Part shown: piece after piece, positions 1-8,026 of the stretch | How positions within the stretch are numbered: position 1 is the first letter of the stretch | Layout: the number at the start of each line of letters is the position of its first letter | The notes under the pieces: model-generated | Seen by the model: only the letters and a program-made list of their open reading frames with translations | Databases searched by the model: none | What the model was told of the DNA's origin: nothing | Made by a program: the position numbers and the translations under genes | NCBI RefSeq assembly: GCF_014649335.1 | Contig: NZ_BMSV01000001.1 | Location: 434,001-498,000 of the forward strand | Direction of reading: 5' to 3' | Length of the DNA: 64,000 bases | DNA from: Streptomyces roseolilacinus | Lineage (GTDB): Bacteria > Actinomycetota > Actinomycetes > Streptomycetales > Streptomycetaceae

Positions 1-1198
1 CCGGCCGGTCGCCGGGCGACTCCGGTGCCTTCACGAGGCCGAGTTCGCCGGCGAGCGCCCACAGGGCCTGCTTGACGGTCGACCTGGGGTCCAGCTCGTG
101 CATGCGGCCCGCGTCGACGGACGGCTGGAGTTCCTTGAAGGCGGCGGGCACGGCGGTGCGGGTGACACGTGTGCCGGTGATCCTCTCGACGAGGGCGGGC
201 TGGATCTCCGTGTGGCGGGTGTGGCGGTTGACGACGGTCGTCGTGTCCTCGGCCTTGCGGATCTGGAGCCGGTCCCAGAGGCGGACCATGCGCTTGGCGG
301 CGCGGACCGCGACGACGTCGGGCGTGACGACGAGGAGGGCCGTGTCGGCCATCTCGACGGCGGCGGCGTTCGCGGAGTCCATCTGCGTGCCGCAGTCGAC
401 GACGACGACCTCGTAGCGGTGGCGCAGGGCGCTGACGATCTGGCGGGCGGACCGGTCGGTGACCTCCTCGCCGCGTTCGCCGTCGGCGGGGGCGAGGAGC
501 AGGGACAGGCCGGTCGGGTGGGTGTAGAGGGCGTCCTGGAGGACGCGGGGGGTGATGTCCTGGATGGCCGCGAGGTCGGCGGCGGAGCGGCGGAACTGCA
601 CGTCCAGGTAGGAGGCGACGTCGCCGGACTGGAGGTCGAGATCGGCGAGGGCGACGCTGCGGCCGGAGGCGCGGGCGGCGAGGGCGAGCTGGACGGCGGT
701 GACGGTGGTGCCGACGCCGCCCTTCGCGCCGCTCACGGTGACGACGGTGCCGCCCGGCCCGGTGGGGGCGTCGTCGGTCCGGCCGAGGTGGCGGCGGACG
801 CCGGCGGCCCAGGCGGCGGCGGACTGGACGCGCTGGGCGAGCTCCTCGTACGCGAGGGGGACGCCGACCAGGCCGCGGGCGCCGGAGTCCATGGCGGCCG
901 AGTACAGGCCGGGGCTCGTGTCGGCGGTGACCAGGACGACGCCGACGGCGGGGAAGCGCAGGGCGACCTCGCGGATCAGGTCGAGGGCGGGGACGGGGCC
1001 GATCCGTTCGTGGACGAGGACGACCTCGGGGAGGTCGCCGACGGACTCGGCGGCCGCCCGGGCGAGGGTGTCGACGAGGGTGGTGGAGTCACCGGCCGGG
1101 GCGGCGGCCTGCTCGGTGTCCGGGAGCTGGCCGAGCAGGGTGGTGATGACGCGGGCGGCGTCGGGGTCGCCGACGGCGGGGAGGACGCGAATGGTCAT
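1..1198 (-). CDS. CpaE/TadZ-like pilus ATPase (3' end outside window)
   Basis: ParA/MinD-type ATPase of the Tad/Flp pilus, expected to localise the pilus machine at the inner membrane. About 399 residues are visible and the frame is still open at base 1, so the C-terminus is missing. Residues 1-125 look like a receiver-like domain. The deviant Walker A motif SGAKGGVGTT lies near residue 157 and is followed by a switch region containing DLDLQSGD. Further on, VVVDCGTQMDSA is the Walker B-like segment. The start is the ATG 16 bases after the cpaB stop, so the two are in one operon. The family assignment rests on the motif and on the cpaB neighbour; a generic septum-site ATPase is the alternative. 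Confidence 0.85.
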   Translation of the reverse strand, partial: MTIRVLPAVGDPDAARVITTLLGQLPDTEQAAAPAGDSTTLVDTLARAAAESVGDLPEVVLVHERIGPVPALDLIREVALRFPAVGVVLVTADTSPGLYSAAMDSGARGLVGVPLAYEELAQRVQSAAAWAAGVRRHLGRTDDAPTGPGGTVVTVSGAKGGVGTTVTAVQLALAARASGRSVALADLDLQSGDVASYLDVQFRRSAADLAAIQDITPRVLQDALYTHPTGLSLLLAPADGERGEEVTDRSARQIVSALRHRYEVVVVDCGTQMDSANAAAVEMADTALLVVTPDVVAVRAAKRMVRLWDRLQIRKAEDTTTVVNRHTRHTEIQPALVERITGTRVTRTAVPAAFKELQPSVDAGRMHELDPRSTVKQALWALAGELGLVKAPESPGDRP

Positions 1199-1214
1199 CC
1201 TGCTGCCTGTCCCC

Positions 1215-1940
1215 TCACTTGTTCTTGTCTTCGTCGAGCGTGTACGTCGACTCGCCGGGCTTCAGGGCGGCGGGGCCGTCCTCGGGCAGCAGGGCGAGGC
1301 GCACGTGCTCGGCGAACGACTCGGCGTAGGCGACGCGCTGGGCGTCGGCGGTGGTGAGGGCGAAGGTGATCGGCACGGCCTCGCGGGCGCCGCCGGCCGT
1401 GCCACTGTCGCTCCTGCGCTGGTCGAGGGGGGTGAGCTTGCCGACGTCGAGGACGCGGGCGCCGGCGACGATGAGCCGGGACTCGGCGACGGCGTTCTTG
1501 CCGCGGCCCTCGTCGTCGAAGGTGGCGAAGATGTTCACCCGCGCCCCGGCGGTGATCTTGCCGGCGACGCCGGTGGCGGCGTCGATCATGATGGCGATCT
1601 CCTGCTCGCCGCTCGCGAGGGCGGGCCGGTCGGCGACCATGTCCTTCTGGAGCAGCGAGCCCTTCCTGAGGTCCGAGACGGCGATCTTGCCCTGGACGGC
1701 GGAGAGGTCCCTGACGGCGTTGGCGGACAGCCACCGCTTCGGCATGGTGATCTTCTCGAACTGGCCGGGCTGGAGGGCCGCGTAGGCCGGTACGTCCGCC
1801 TTGACGCGGTACGCCGTGACCTCCGGTCCGACCTTCGCCTGGACGTCGCCGACGATGACGACGACGCCGGCGAACGCGCCGAGGGCGCACAGGACGGACA
1901 GGACGAGCAGGATGACGCCGCGGCGCTGACGTGCGTTCAT
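1215..1940 (-). CDS. cpaB: Flp pilus assembly protein CpaB (SAF domain)
   Basis: CpaB/RcpC is a periplasmic or exported component of the Tad pilus secretion channel. The 241-residue product begins with a short basic stretch, then one membrane segment at about residues 8-30 (VILLVLSVLCALGAFAGVVV). A SAF domain follows at about 45-115, with the typical PAYAALQPGQFE stretch. The rest matches the RcpC-like C-terminal region. It sits 16 bases upstream of the cpaE-like gene and 82 bases downstream of a zinc-ribbon gene, all leftward, so a single operon is likely. Being in an actinobacterium without an outer membrane, its exact location is uncertain. Confidence 0.85.
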   Translation of the reverse strand: MNARQRRGVILLVLSVLCALGAFAGVVVIVGDVQAKVGPEVTAYRVKADVPAYAALQPGQFEKITMPKRWLSANAVRDLSAVQGKIAVSDLRKGSLLQKDMVADRPALASGEQEIAIMIDAATGVAGKITAGARVNIFATFDDEGRGKNAVAESRLIVAGARVLDVGKLTPLDQRRSDSGTAGGAREAVPITFALTTADAQRVAYAESFAEHVRLALLPEDGPAALKPGESTYTLDEDKNK

Positions 1941-2022
1941 GGGCGGGAGGACCTCGTGGGGTGGCGGGCGGGGGACGGGCGGGGGCGCGGGCGCGAGAGC
2001 GCGGGCGGGGCGCCGGGGCGGG

Positions 2023-2934
2023 TCACGACGCGTGCCGCATCGGCGTGCCCGGGGGCAGGGCGGCGGGGGGCTCGGACCCGGGGGGCGGGGCGAGGGGGGC
2101 GGCGCAGAAGCCGCACCGGTCGCCGAGGAGTTCGATGCCGCACCAGGCGCAGGTCTCGCGGCGTACGGACGACACGAGCTGGTGCAGCACGGACAGGTCG
2201 GGCAGGTACGCGGCGAACTCGACGAGCTTGGCCGTGCCCCACCAGGCGGTGGAGGCGGCGGGCCGGGGGACCTCGTCGACGCCCTGGACGCGCCAGGCGG
2301 GGGCGAGGGTGCCGGTGACCCAGTCGGTGGCGAGCTGGCCGCGGGCGACGGCCATGCGGGTGGCGAAGTCGGGCCCGGGGAAGGGGTCGCCGCCCTGGGA
2401 GCCGAGGCGCAGGAGGCGGGGTTCCGGGTTGGCGAGGACGGCGAACTGGGAGCCCGGTACCCAGGACTTGGCGTGCGCCTTGAGCGTGACGGGGACGCGG
2501 TCGAGGCGGGCGACGGAGTTGAGCACGGCGCCGGCGTGGACGTAGTGGGCGAGGAGCCGGGCGGCGGTGGCGAGGACGCCGGGGCCGAAGTCGCAGGCTG
2601 ACAGCTGGCGGAGCTGGCGGGCGAGGACGGCGACGCCGAGCGGCGGCAGGTCCAGCGGCAGCAGCGCGATGCGGTCGCTCTCCAGGAGGGCGCGCACGGT
2701 GTGCAGGCGGCGTACGTGGTCGGCGGGGGTGGAGGCCGGGTAGAGGGCGACGACGTGCCCGTACTGCTCGACGAGGGTCTGCGTCTCGGCGAGGGCGGCG
2801 GCCAGGGGCTGGGCGGCGGGCTCGGGGAACACGACGGCGCCGGGGGTGTGGTGGTCGGTCGGCGGTAGCACCAGGTCGGCACTGGTGACGGCAATCGCGG
2901 TCGGCACGCTGGTTCCCCGTTCGGCTCCGGCCAC
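2023..2934 (-). CDS. Conserved hypothetical protein with C-terminal zinc ribbon, Tad locus
   Basis: The 303-residue protein has no signal peptide or clear membrane segment. Its C-terminus carries two CxxC pairs (C262, C265, C274, C277; CAWC and CGFC) that form a zinc ribbon, followed by a Pro-rich tail. The body is Ala/Leu-rich and not recognised. It is the first gene of the leftward operon with cpaB and the cpaE-like gene, so a role in pilus assembly or its control is an inference from position only. A GTG start nine codons further in (VPTAIAVTS) is an alternative. The gene is divergent from the chitinase. Confidence 0.75.
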   Translation of the reverse strand: MAGAERGTSVPTAIAVTSADLVLPPTDHHTPGAVVFPEPAAQPLAAALAETQTLVEQYGHVVALYPASTPADHVRRLHTVRALLESDRIALLPLDLPPLGVAVLARQLRQLSACDFGPGVLATAARLLAHYVHAGAVLNSVARLDRVPVTLKAHAKSWVPGSQFAVLANPEPRLLRLGSQGGDPFPGPDFATRMAVARGQLATDWVTGTLAPAWRVQGVDEVPRPAASTAWWGTAKLVEFAAYLPDLSVLHQLVSSVRRETCAWCGIELLGDRCGFCAAPLAPPPGSEPPAALPPGTPMRHAS

Positions 2935-3154
2935 CGGTGTCTCCGGTGTGTCGCGGTGGTCCGCGACACGTGTTGCTCTGTGTGTGCTCCTGCCCGCACT
3001 TTATCGGCGGGAACGGGGCTGGAGAACCGCTTTCGGACTCCTCGTGGTGGATCATGCGCTCCTTGTACACCGTCAAAACGGGCGAAGGGGACAGGAGTTG
3101 CCCGTCACCCCGCTTCCGGGCGGGAGGGCGGGGGCCCGGAGCCGTCCCGGAACC

Positions 3155-3190
3155 TTGACAACGGGATTGGTCTGGACCAACTTGTACGGG
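3155..3190 (+). promoter_or_regulatory. Chitinase promoter with DasR-type operator (dre)
   Basis: TTGGTCTGGACCAA at 3167-3180 is a perfect 6-bp inverted repeat around TG and matches the dre consensus (ACTGGTCTAGACCAGT) bound by the GlcNAc-responsive repressor DasR. A TTGACA -35 hexamer lies at 3155-3160, so the operator fills the -35/-10 spacer. The remainder of the 343-base gap (2935-3277) must also hold the promoter of the divergent pilus operon, which I cannot point to. Confidence 0.7.
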
Positions 3191-3277
3191 CACGGAGCGC
3201 GGTGGCCACCGCCCCGTACGCCTTCTCCCGATCCCCACTCCCCCACCCCCACTCCCACTCCCCACCGGAGGAAGCAA

Positions 3278-4966
3278 GTGGACCGCACCAGACCGCTCGT
3301 CGGCGGCGCCCTCGCGCTCGCCGTCGCGTCCGGGCTCGTCCTGGCCGGCGGCGCCGGCACCGCGCAGGCGGAGGACCGCAACGTCGCCAGGAACGCCGGG
3401 TTCGAGTCCGGCCTCGCCGACTGGACCTGCTCCGCCAACAGCGGCACCACCGTCACCTCGCCCGTCCACGCCGGCACCGCCGCCCTGAAGGCGACGCCCG
3501 CCGGCCAGGACAACGCCCGGTGCTCCCAGACCGTGAAGGTGCAGCCGAACTCCACGTACCGGCTGAGCGCCTGGGTGCAGGGCGGGTACGCCTACCTGGG
3601 CGCGACCGGCACCGGCACGACCGACGTGGCGACGTGGTCGCCCGGCTCCTCCGGCTGGCAGCAGCTGAGCACCGGCTTCACCACCGGCGCCAACACCACC
3701 TCGGTCACGGTCTACACGCACGGCTGGTACGGGCAGGCCGCCTACCTCGTCGACGACGTGTCGGTCTTCGGCCCGGACGGCGGCGGGGGCGGCGACCCCG
3801 ACCCGGTCGTGCCCGCGCCCCCGTCGGGGCTGGCCGCCGGGACGGTGACCTCGTCGTCCGTGGCGCTCTCCTGGAGCCCGGTGAGCGGCGCGACCGGCTA
3901 CCACGTGTACCGGGACGGGGCGCGCGTCCAGTCCGTGTCCGGCACCTCCGCGACCGTGGGCGGCCTCACCGCCGACACGTCGTACGGCTTCCAGGTGTCG
4001 GCCTCCAACGCCGCCGGCGAGTCCGCCCGGTCCGCGACCGTCACCGCCCGCACCGCGCCGGGCGGGAGCACCCCGAACCCGTCCGTGCCCAAGCACGCGC
4101 TGACCGGCTACTGGCAGAACTTCGACAACGGCGCGAAGGTGCAGAAGCTGCGCGACGTCCAGGCCCAGTACGACATCATCGCCGTGTCGTTCGCGGACTC
4201 CACGGCGACGCCCGGCCAGATCACCTTCAACCTCGACCCGGCCGTCGGGTACGCCTCGGTCGCGGACTTCAAGGCGGACGTCGCCGCGAAGAAGGCCGCG
4301 GGCAAGTCGGTCGTCCTGTCGATCGGCGGCGAGAAGGGCAACGTCACCATCAACAGCGACGCCTCCGCGACGGCGTTCGCGAACAGCGCGTACGCCCTGA
4401 TGCAGGAGTACGGCTTCAACGGGGTCGACATCGACCTGGAGCACGGCATCAACGCCACGTACCTGACGAAGGCGCTGCGCCAGCTGTCGGCGAAGGCGGG
4501 CCCGGGGATGGTCCTGACGATGGCGCCGCAGACGATCGACATGCAGAGCACCGGCACCGAGTACTTCAAGCTGGCGCTCGCCGTGAAGGACATCCTGACG
4601 GTCGTCAACATGCAGTACTACAACAGCGGCTCCATGCTGGGCTGCGACGGCAAGGTCTACTCGCAGGGGTCGGTGGACTTCCTCACCGCGCTCGCCTGCA
4701 TCCAGCTGGAGGGCGGCCTCGACCCGTCGCAGGTGGGCCTCGGCGTGCCGGCCTCGACGCGCGGCGCGGGCAGCGGCTACGTCGACCCGTCCGTGGTGAA
4801 GAACGCCCTGGACTGCCTGACCCGCGGCACGGGCTGCGGCTCGTTCAAGCCGTCCAAGACGTGGCCGTCGCTGCGCGGCGCCATGACCTGGTCGACGAAC
4901 TGGGATGCCACGGCGGGCAACGCCTGGTCCAACGCGGTCGGCCCGCACGTCCACAACCTGCCGTAG
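3278..4966 (+). CDS. Secreted family 18 chitinase (CBM-FnIII-GH18)
   Basis: Secreted endo- or exo-chitinase that hydrolyses beta-1,4 GlcNAc polymers. The 562-residue precursor starts at a GTG preceded by GGAGG; the signal peptide ends after residue 31 (GTAQA). A carbohydrate-binding module covers about residues 33-165, a fibronectin III domain about 175-262, and the GH18 barrel about 270-562. The catalytic motif GVDIDLE is at about 382-388, with Glu as acid/base. YWQNFDNGAK and MQYYNSG are typical of the bacterial ChiC/ChiD-like group. The DasR-type operator upstream implies induction by chitin breakdown products. A GC-rich hairpin at 4979-5004 follows the stop. Confidence 0.93.
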   Translation: MDRTRPLVGGALALAVASGLVLAGGAGTAQAEDRNVARNAGFESGLADWTCSANSGTTVTSPVHAGTAALKATPAGQDNARCSQTVKVQPNSTYRLSAWVQGGYAYLGATGTGTTDVATWSPGSSGWQQLSTGFTTGANTTSVTVYTHGWYGQAAYLVDDVSVFGPDGGGGGDPDPVVPAPPSGLAAGTVTSSSVALSWSPVSGATGYHVYRDGARVQSVSGTSATVGGLTADTSYGFQVSASNAAGESARSATVTARTAPGGSTPNPSVPKHALTGYWQNFDNGAKVQKLRDVQAQYDIIAVSFADSTATPGQITFNLDPAVGYASVADFKADVAAKKAAGKSVVLSIGGEKGNVTINSDASATAFANSAYALMQEYGFNGVDIDLEHGINATYLTKALRQLSAKAGPGMVLTMAPQTIDMQSTGTEYFKLALAVKDILTVVNMQYYNSGSMLGCDGKVYSQGSVDFLTALACIQLEGGLDPSQVGLGVPASTRGAGSGYVDPSVVKNALDCLTRGTGCGSFKPSKTWPSLRGAMTWSTNWDATAGNAWSNAVGPHVHNLP

Positions 4967-4978
4967 GCGGGTCGTGAG

Positions 4979-5004
4979 GGGCGCCGCGCCGGGGCGCGGC
5001 GCCC
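4979..5004. terminator. Hairpin between convergent chitinase and Nramp genes
   Basis: GGGCGCCGCGCC (4979-4990) pairs with GGCGCGGCGCCC (4993-5004). It lies between two convergent stops and probably terminates transcription from both sides. There is no clear U tract. Confidence 0.65.
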
Positions 5005-5008
5005 TCCC

Positions 5009-6337
5009 TCACCACGGCAGGTCGCGCACCTGCTGGACGCACAGCACCAGGAAGAGCACGCCCGCCGCGCCCAGCACCGTGTTGCCGAACCACCCGTTGC
5101 GCCACTCCCCGGGGGTACGGGAGGAGTTGAGCAGCCACAGCAGCGTCAGGGCGAGGAACGGCATGAAGAAGGCGCCGATCACGCCGTAGACGACGACCAG
5201 CACGAACGGCTGGTCCAGGAAGAGCAGCGCCATCGGCGGGAAGGTCAGCCACAGCAGGTACGCGCGGAACGGCGCCGACCGCTCCACCGGCACCGCGCCC
5301 GCCTCCGGCCCGGGCGCCCCCGTCCCCGCGGGGGCGCCGTCGCGCTCCCGGAGGCGGGCGACGAAGTCCGCGAACAGCAGGCTCACGCCCTGCCACACGC
5401 CGATCAGCGAGGTGACGGACGTGGCGAAGAACCCGACGAGGAACAGCTTCGCCGTGGCCGCCCCGTACTCCTCCTCCAGGAGCCCGCCGAGGTCGACGAG
5501 GCCCTTGTCGCCCTTGGCGATGGCGATGCCCGAGGAGTGCAGCAGCTCGGCGCCCACGATCAGCATGGCCACCACGAACACGCCGGTCGTCAGGTACGCG
5601 ACGCGGTTGTCCAGGCGCATCACCCGCATCCACCCCGTGTCCCGCCAGCCCTTGGCGTTCACCCAGTAGCCGTACGCGGCGAGGGTGATCGTGCCGCCGA
5701 CGCCGCCGACCAGGCCCAGGGTGTAGAGGAGCGAGCCGTCCGGGAGGGCCGGGACGAGGCCGGGGAGGAGGTCGCCGAGGTTCGGGGCGACCCGCACGGC
5801 CAGGTAGACGGTGACGAGGAACATCACGCCGACGAGGAACGTCATGACCTTCTCGAAGACGGCGTACCGGTTGAACCAGACGAACAGCAGCCCGCCCACC
5901 CCGCACAGGACCGCCCACCACTTCAGCCCCATGACGCCCGGGAACAGCGCGGCCAGCGGCAGCGCGGTGGAGGACATCGCGGCGGCGCCGTAGACGAAGC
6001 CCCACACGGCGACGTACCCGGTGAAGTAGACGGTCGTCCACGGGCCCAGGGAGCGCCAGCCGTCGAGCAGGGTGCGGCCGGTGGCGAGGTGCCAGCGGCC
6101 GGCGGCCTCGGCGAGGGAGATCTTGATCAGGCAGCCGAGGACGGCCGCCCAGAGCAGCGTGTAGCCGTACTTGCCGCCGGCGACGAGCGTGGCGACCAGG
6201 TCGCCGGCGCCGACGCCGGTCGCGGCGACCACGATGCCGGGGCCGATGTGCCGCCAACTGGGCCTGCGCGGGGCCGGGGTGGGTGCCCCGCCCCCGCCGT
6301 GCGCCGTACCGTGAGCGGTGTCCGCGGTGTCCGCCAT
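5009..6337 (-). CDS. Nramp-family (NRAMP-like) membrane transporter
   Basis: The 442-residue integral membrane protein has about eleven hydrophobic segments and the overall Nramp layout: GPGIVVAATGVGAGD in the first segment, then LLWAAVLGCLIKI. In classical MntH proteins TM1 carries DPGN and TM6 carries MPH. Here the matching positions read GAGD and LAAYGY, so metal selectivity is probably not that of Mn/Fe Nramps. A soluble Gly/Pro/Ala-rich loop (about residues 335-355) splits the later helices. The start ATG has an AGGAAAGG ribosome site; a His/Thr-rich N-tail precedes TM1. The substrate is not deducible. Confidence 0.8.
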   Translation of the reverse strand: MADTADTAHGTAHGGGGAPTPAPRRPSWRHIGPGIVVAATGVGAGDLVATLVAGGKYGYTLLWAAVLGCLIKISLAEAAGRWHLATGRTLLDGWRSLGPWTTVYFTGYVAVWGFVYGAAAMSSTALPLAALFPGVMGLKWWAVLCGVGGLLFVWFNRYAVFEKVMTFLVGVMFLVTVYLAVRVAPNLGDLLPGLVPALPDGSLLYTLGLVGGVGGTITLAAYGYWVNAKGWRDTGWMRVMRLDNRVAYLTTGVFVVAMLIVGAELLHSSGIAIAKGDKGLVDLGGLLEEEYGAATAKLFLVGFFATSVTSLIGVWQGVSLLFADFVARLRERDGAPAGTGAPGPEAGAVPVERSAPFRAYLLWLTFPPMALLFLDQPFVLVVVYGVIGAFFMPFLALTLLWLLNSSRTPGEWRNGWFGNTVLGAAGVLFLVLCVQQVRDLPW

Positions 6338-6530
6338 GAGCCGTTCGCCTTTCCTCGTCCGCCGTGCGGGTGCGCACGTCACCCAAGCGCCAGGCGGACG
6401 GACGCGCAAGGGTGCGCGCCGGAGCGGGTCTTTCCGGCCGTGACCGAAGTTCCTTCTTGACGCGAGCATGCCAGAACACCATCCTGCGACGCACGGGGAC
6501 ACCCACCCCGACCCCCACCCAGGAGTCAGC

Positions 6531-7877
6531 ATGCGACTACGCATCACCGGCGGACGGTCCGTCACCCTCGCGGCCGCTCTCGCCCTCGCCGTCGTGGCGC
6601 CGCTCGCGGCCGCCGCGGACACCCCCGGCGCGGCCTCCACCCCCACCGCCCCGGCGGCCGCCGTCGAGGAGGTCATCCGCCAGTACGAGGTGCGCGGGCC
6701 GTCCACCCCCGCCGAACGCACCGCCGTCGCCGCCACCGGCGTCTCCCTCGACGAGGTGCACGACCACAGGGTCGTCGTCAGCGCCAACGCCGAGCAGGTC
6801 CGCCGCCTGCGCGCGCTGGGCCACCGGCCGGAAGTGCTGCCCGGACCCCCGGCCCGTACCGCCGGCGGCGTCGTCACGCCGATGGACTTCCCCTCCGCCG
6901 ACTCCCGCTACCACAACTACGCGGAGATGACGGCGGAGATCAACCAGCGACTCCAGCAGTACCCGAACATCATGAGCAGGCGCGTGATCGGCAAGTCGTA
7001 CCAGGGCCGCGACATCGTCGCCATCAAGATCAGCGACAACGTGGCGACGGACGAGAACGAGCCCGAGGTGCTGTTCACCCACCACCAGCACGCCCGCGAG
7101 CACCTCACCGTCGAGATGGCCCTGTACCTGCTGCGCGAACTCGGCGCCGGCTACGGCTCCGACCCCCGCGTCACCAGCGCCGTCAACGGCCGCGAGATCT
7201 GGATCGTGCCCGACCTCAACCCGGACGGCGGCGAGTACGACATCGCCTCCGGCACGTACCGCAGCTGGCGCAAGAACCGGCAGCCCAACCCCGGCTCCTC
7301 CTACGTCGGCACCGACATGAACCGCAACTGGGCGTACAAGTGGGGCTGCTGCGGCGGCTCCTCCGGCTCCGCGGGCTCCGACACCTACCGCGGCTCGGCG
7401 CCCGAGTCCGCGCCCGAGGTGAAGGTCGTCGCCGACTTCGTCCGCTCCCGCGTCGTCGGCGGGAAGCAGCAGATCACGGCGGCCGTCGACTTCCACACCT
7501 ACAGCGAGCTGGTCCTCTGGCCGTTCGGCTGGACCTACGCCGACACCGCGCCCGGCATGACCCAGGACGACCGGGACGCCTTCGCCGCCGTCGGCCGCAA
7601 GATGGCCGCCAGCAACGGCTACACCGCCGAGCAGTCCAGCGACCTCTACATCACCGACGGGTCGATCGACGACTGGCTGTGGGGCAACCAGCGCATCTTC
7701 GGCTACACCTTCGAGATGTACCCGGGCAGCGCCTCCGGCGGCGGCTTCTACCCGCCCGACGAGGTGATCGAGCGCGAGACCGCCCGCAACCGCGACGCGG
7801 TGCTCCAGCTGCTGGAGAACGCCGACTGCATGTACCGGTCGATCGGCAAGCAGCAGCAGTACTGCGCGACCTCCTGA
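6531..7877 (+). CDS. Secreted zinc carboxypeptidase (M14 family)
   Basis: Secreted metallo-carboxypeptidase that removes C-terminal residues from peptides. The 448-residue precursor starts at ATG after AGGAG and has a signal peptide of about 28-30 residues ([19 protein letters not shown]). A propeptide-like stretch runs to about residue 120. Zinc ligands are in HAREH (about 185-189) and DFHTYSE (His near 321). DMNRNW supplies the substrate-carboxylate Arg, and the catalytic Glu is in YTFEMYP near residue 393. The order and spacing match carboxypeptidase T-like enzymes. Four or more Cys residues, including CC near 275, suggest disulfides. Confidence 0.92.
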   Translation: MRLRITGGRSVTLAAALALAVVAPLAAAADTPGAASTPTAPAAAVEEVIRQYEVRGPSTPAERTAVAATGVSLDEVHDHRVVVSANAEQVRRLRALGHRPEVLPGPPARTAGGVVTPMDFPSADSRYHNYAEMTAEINQRLQQYPNIMSRRVIGKSYQGRDIVAIKISDNVATDENEPEVLFTHHQHAREHLTVEMALYLLRELGAGYGSDPRVTSAVNGREIWIVPDLNPDGGEYDIASGTYRSWRKNRQPNPGSSYVGTDMNRNWAYKWGCCGGSSGSAGSDTYRGSAPESAPEVKVVADFVRSRVVGGKQQITAAVDFHTYSELVLWPFGWTYADTAPGMTQDDRDAFAAVGRKMAASNGYTAEQSSDLYITDGSIDDWLWGNQRIFGYTFEMYPGSASGGGFYPPDEVIERETARNRDAVLQLLENADCMYRSIGKQQQYCATS

Positions 7878-8026
7878 GGCCCCGGGCACACCCGCCCGGC
7901 GAGGCGCCGAATCGTTCCTGCGGTGGCACGGGACCCCGTGTCACCGCAGGGGCGTTCCAGGGCGGCCGTGCCGGGCGGAGCCGGGGGCTACCCTGCTGGC
8001 GGGGGCACCGCGGGAGGGGGCGGGGG

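Noticed and set aside
98..1357. Long open frame on the plus strand over the cpaE-like gene
   Set aside because: It mirrors the high-GC codon pattern of the real minus-strand gene; the product is Gly/Asp/Val-rich with no family features.
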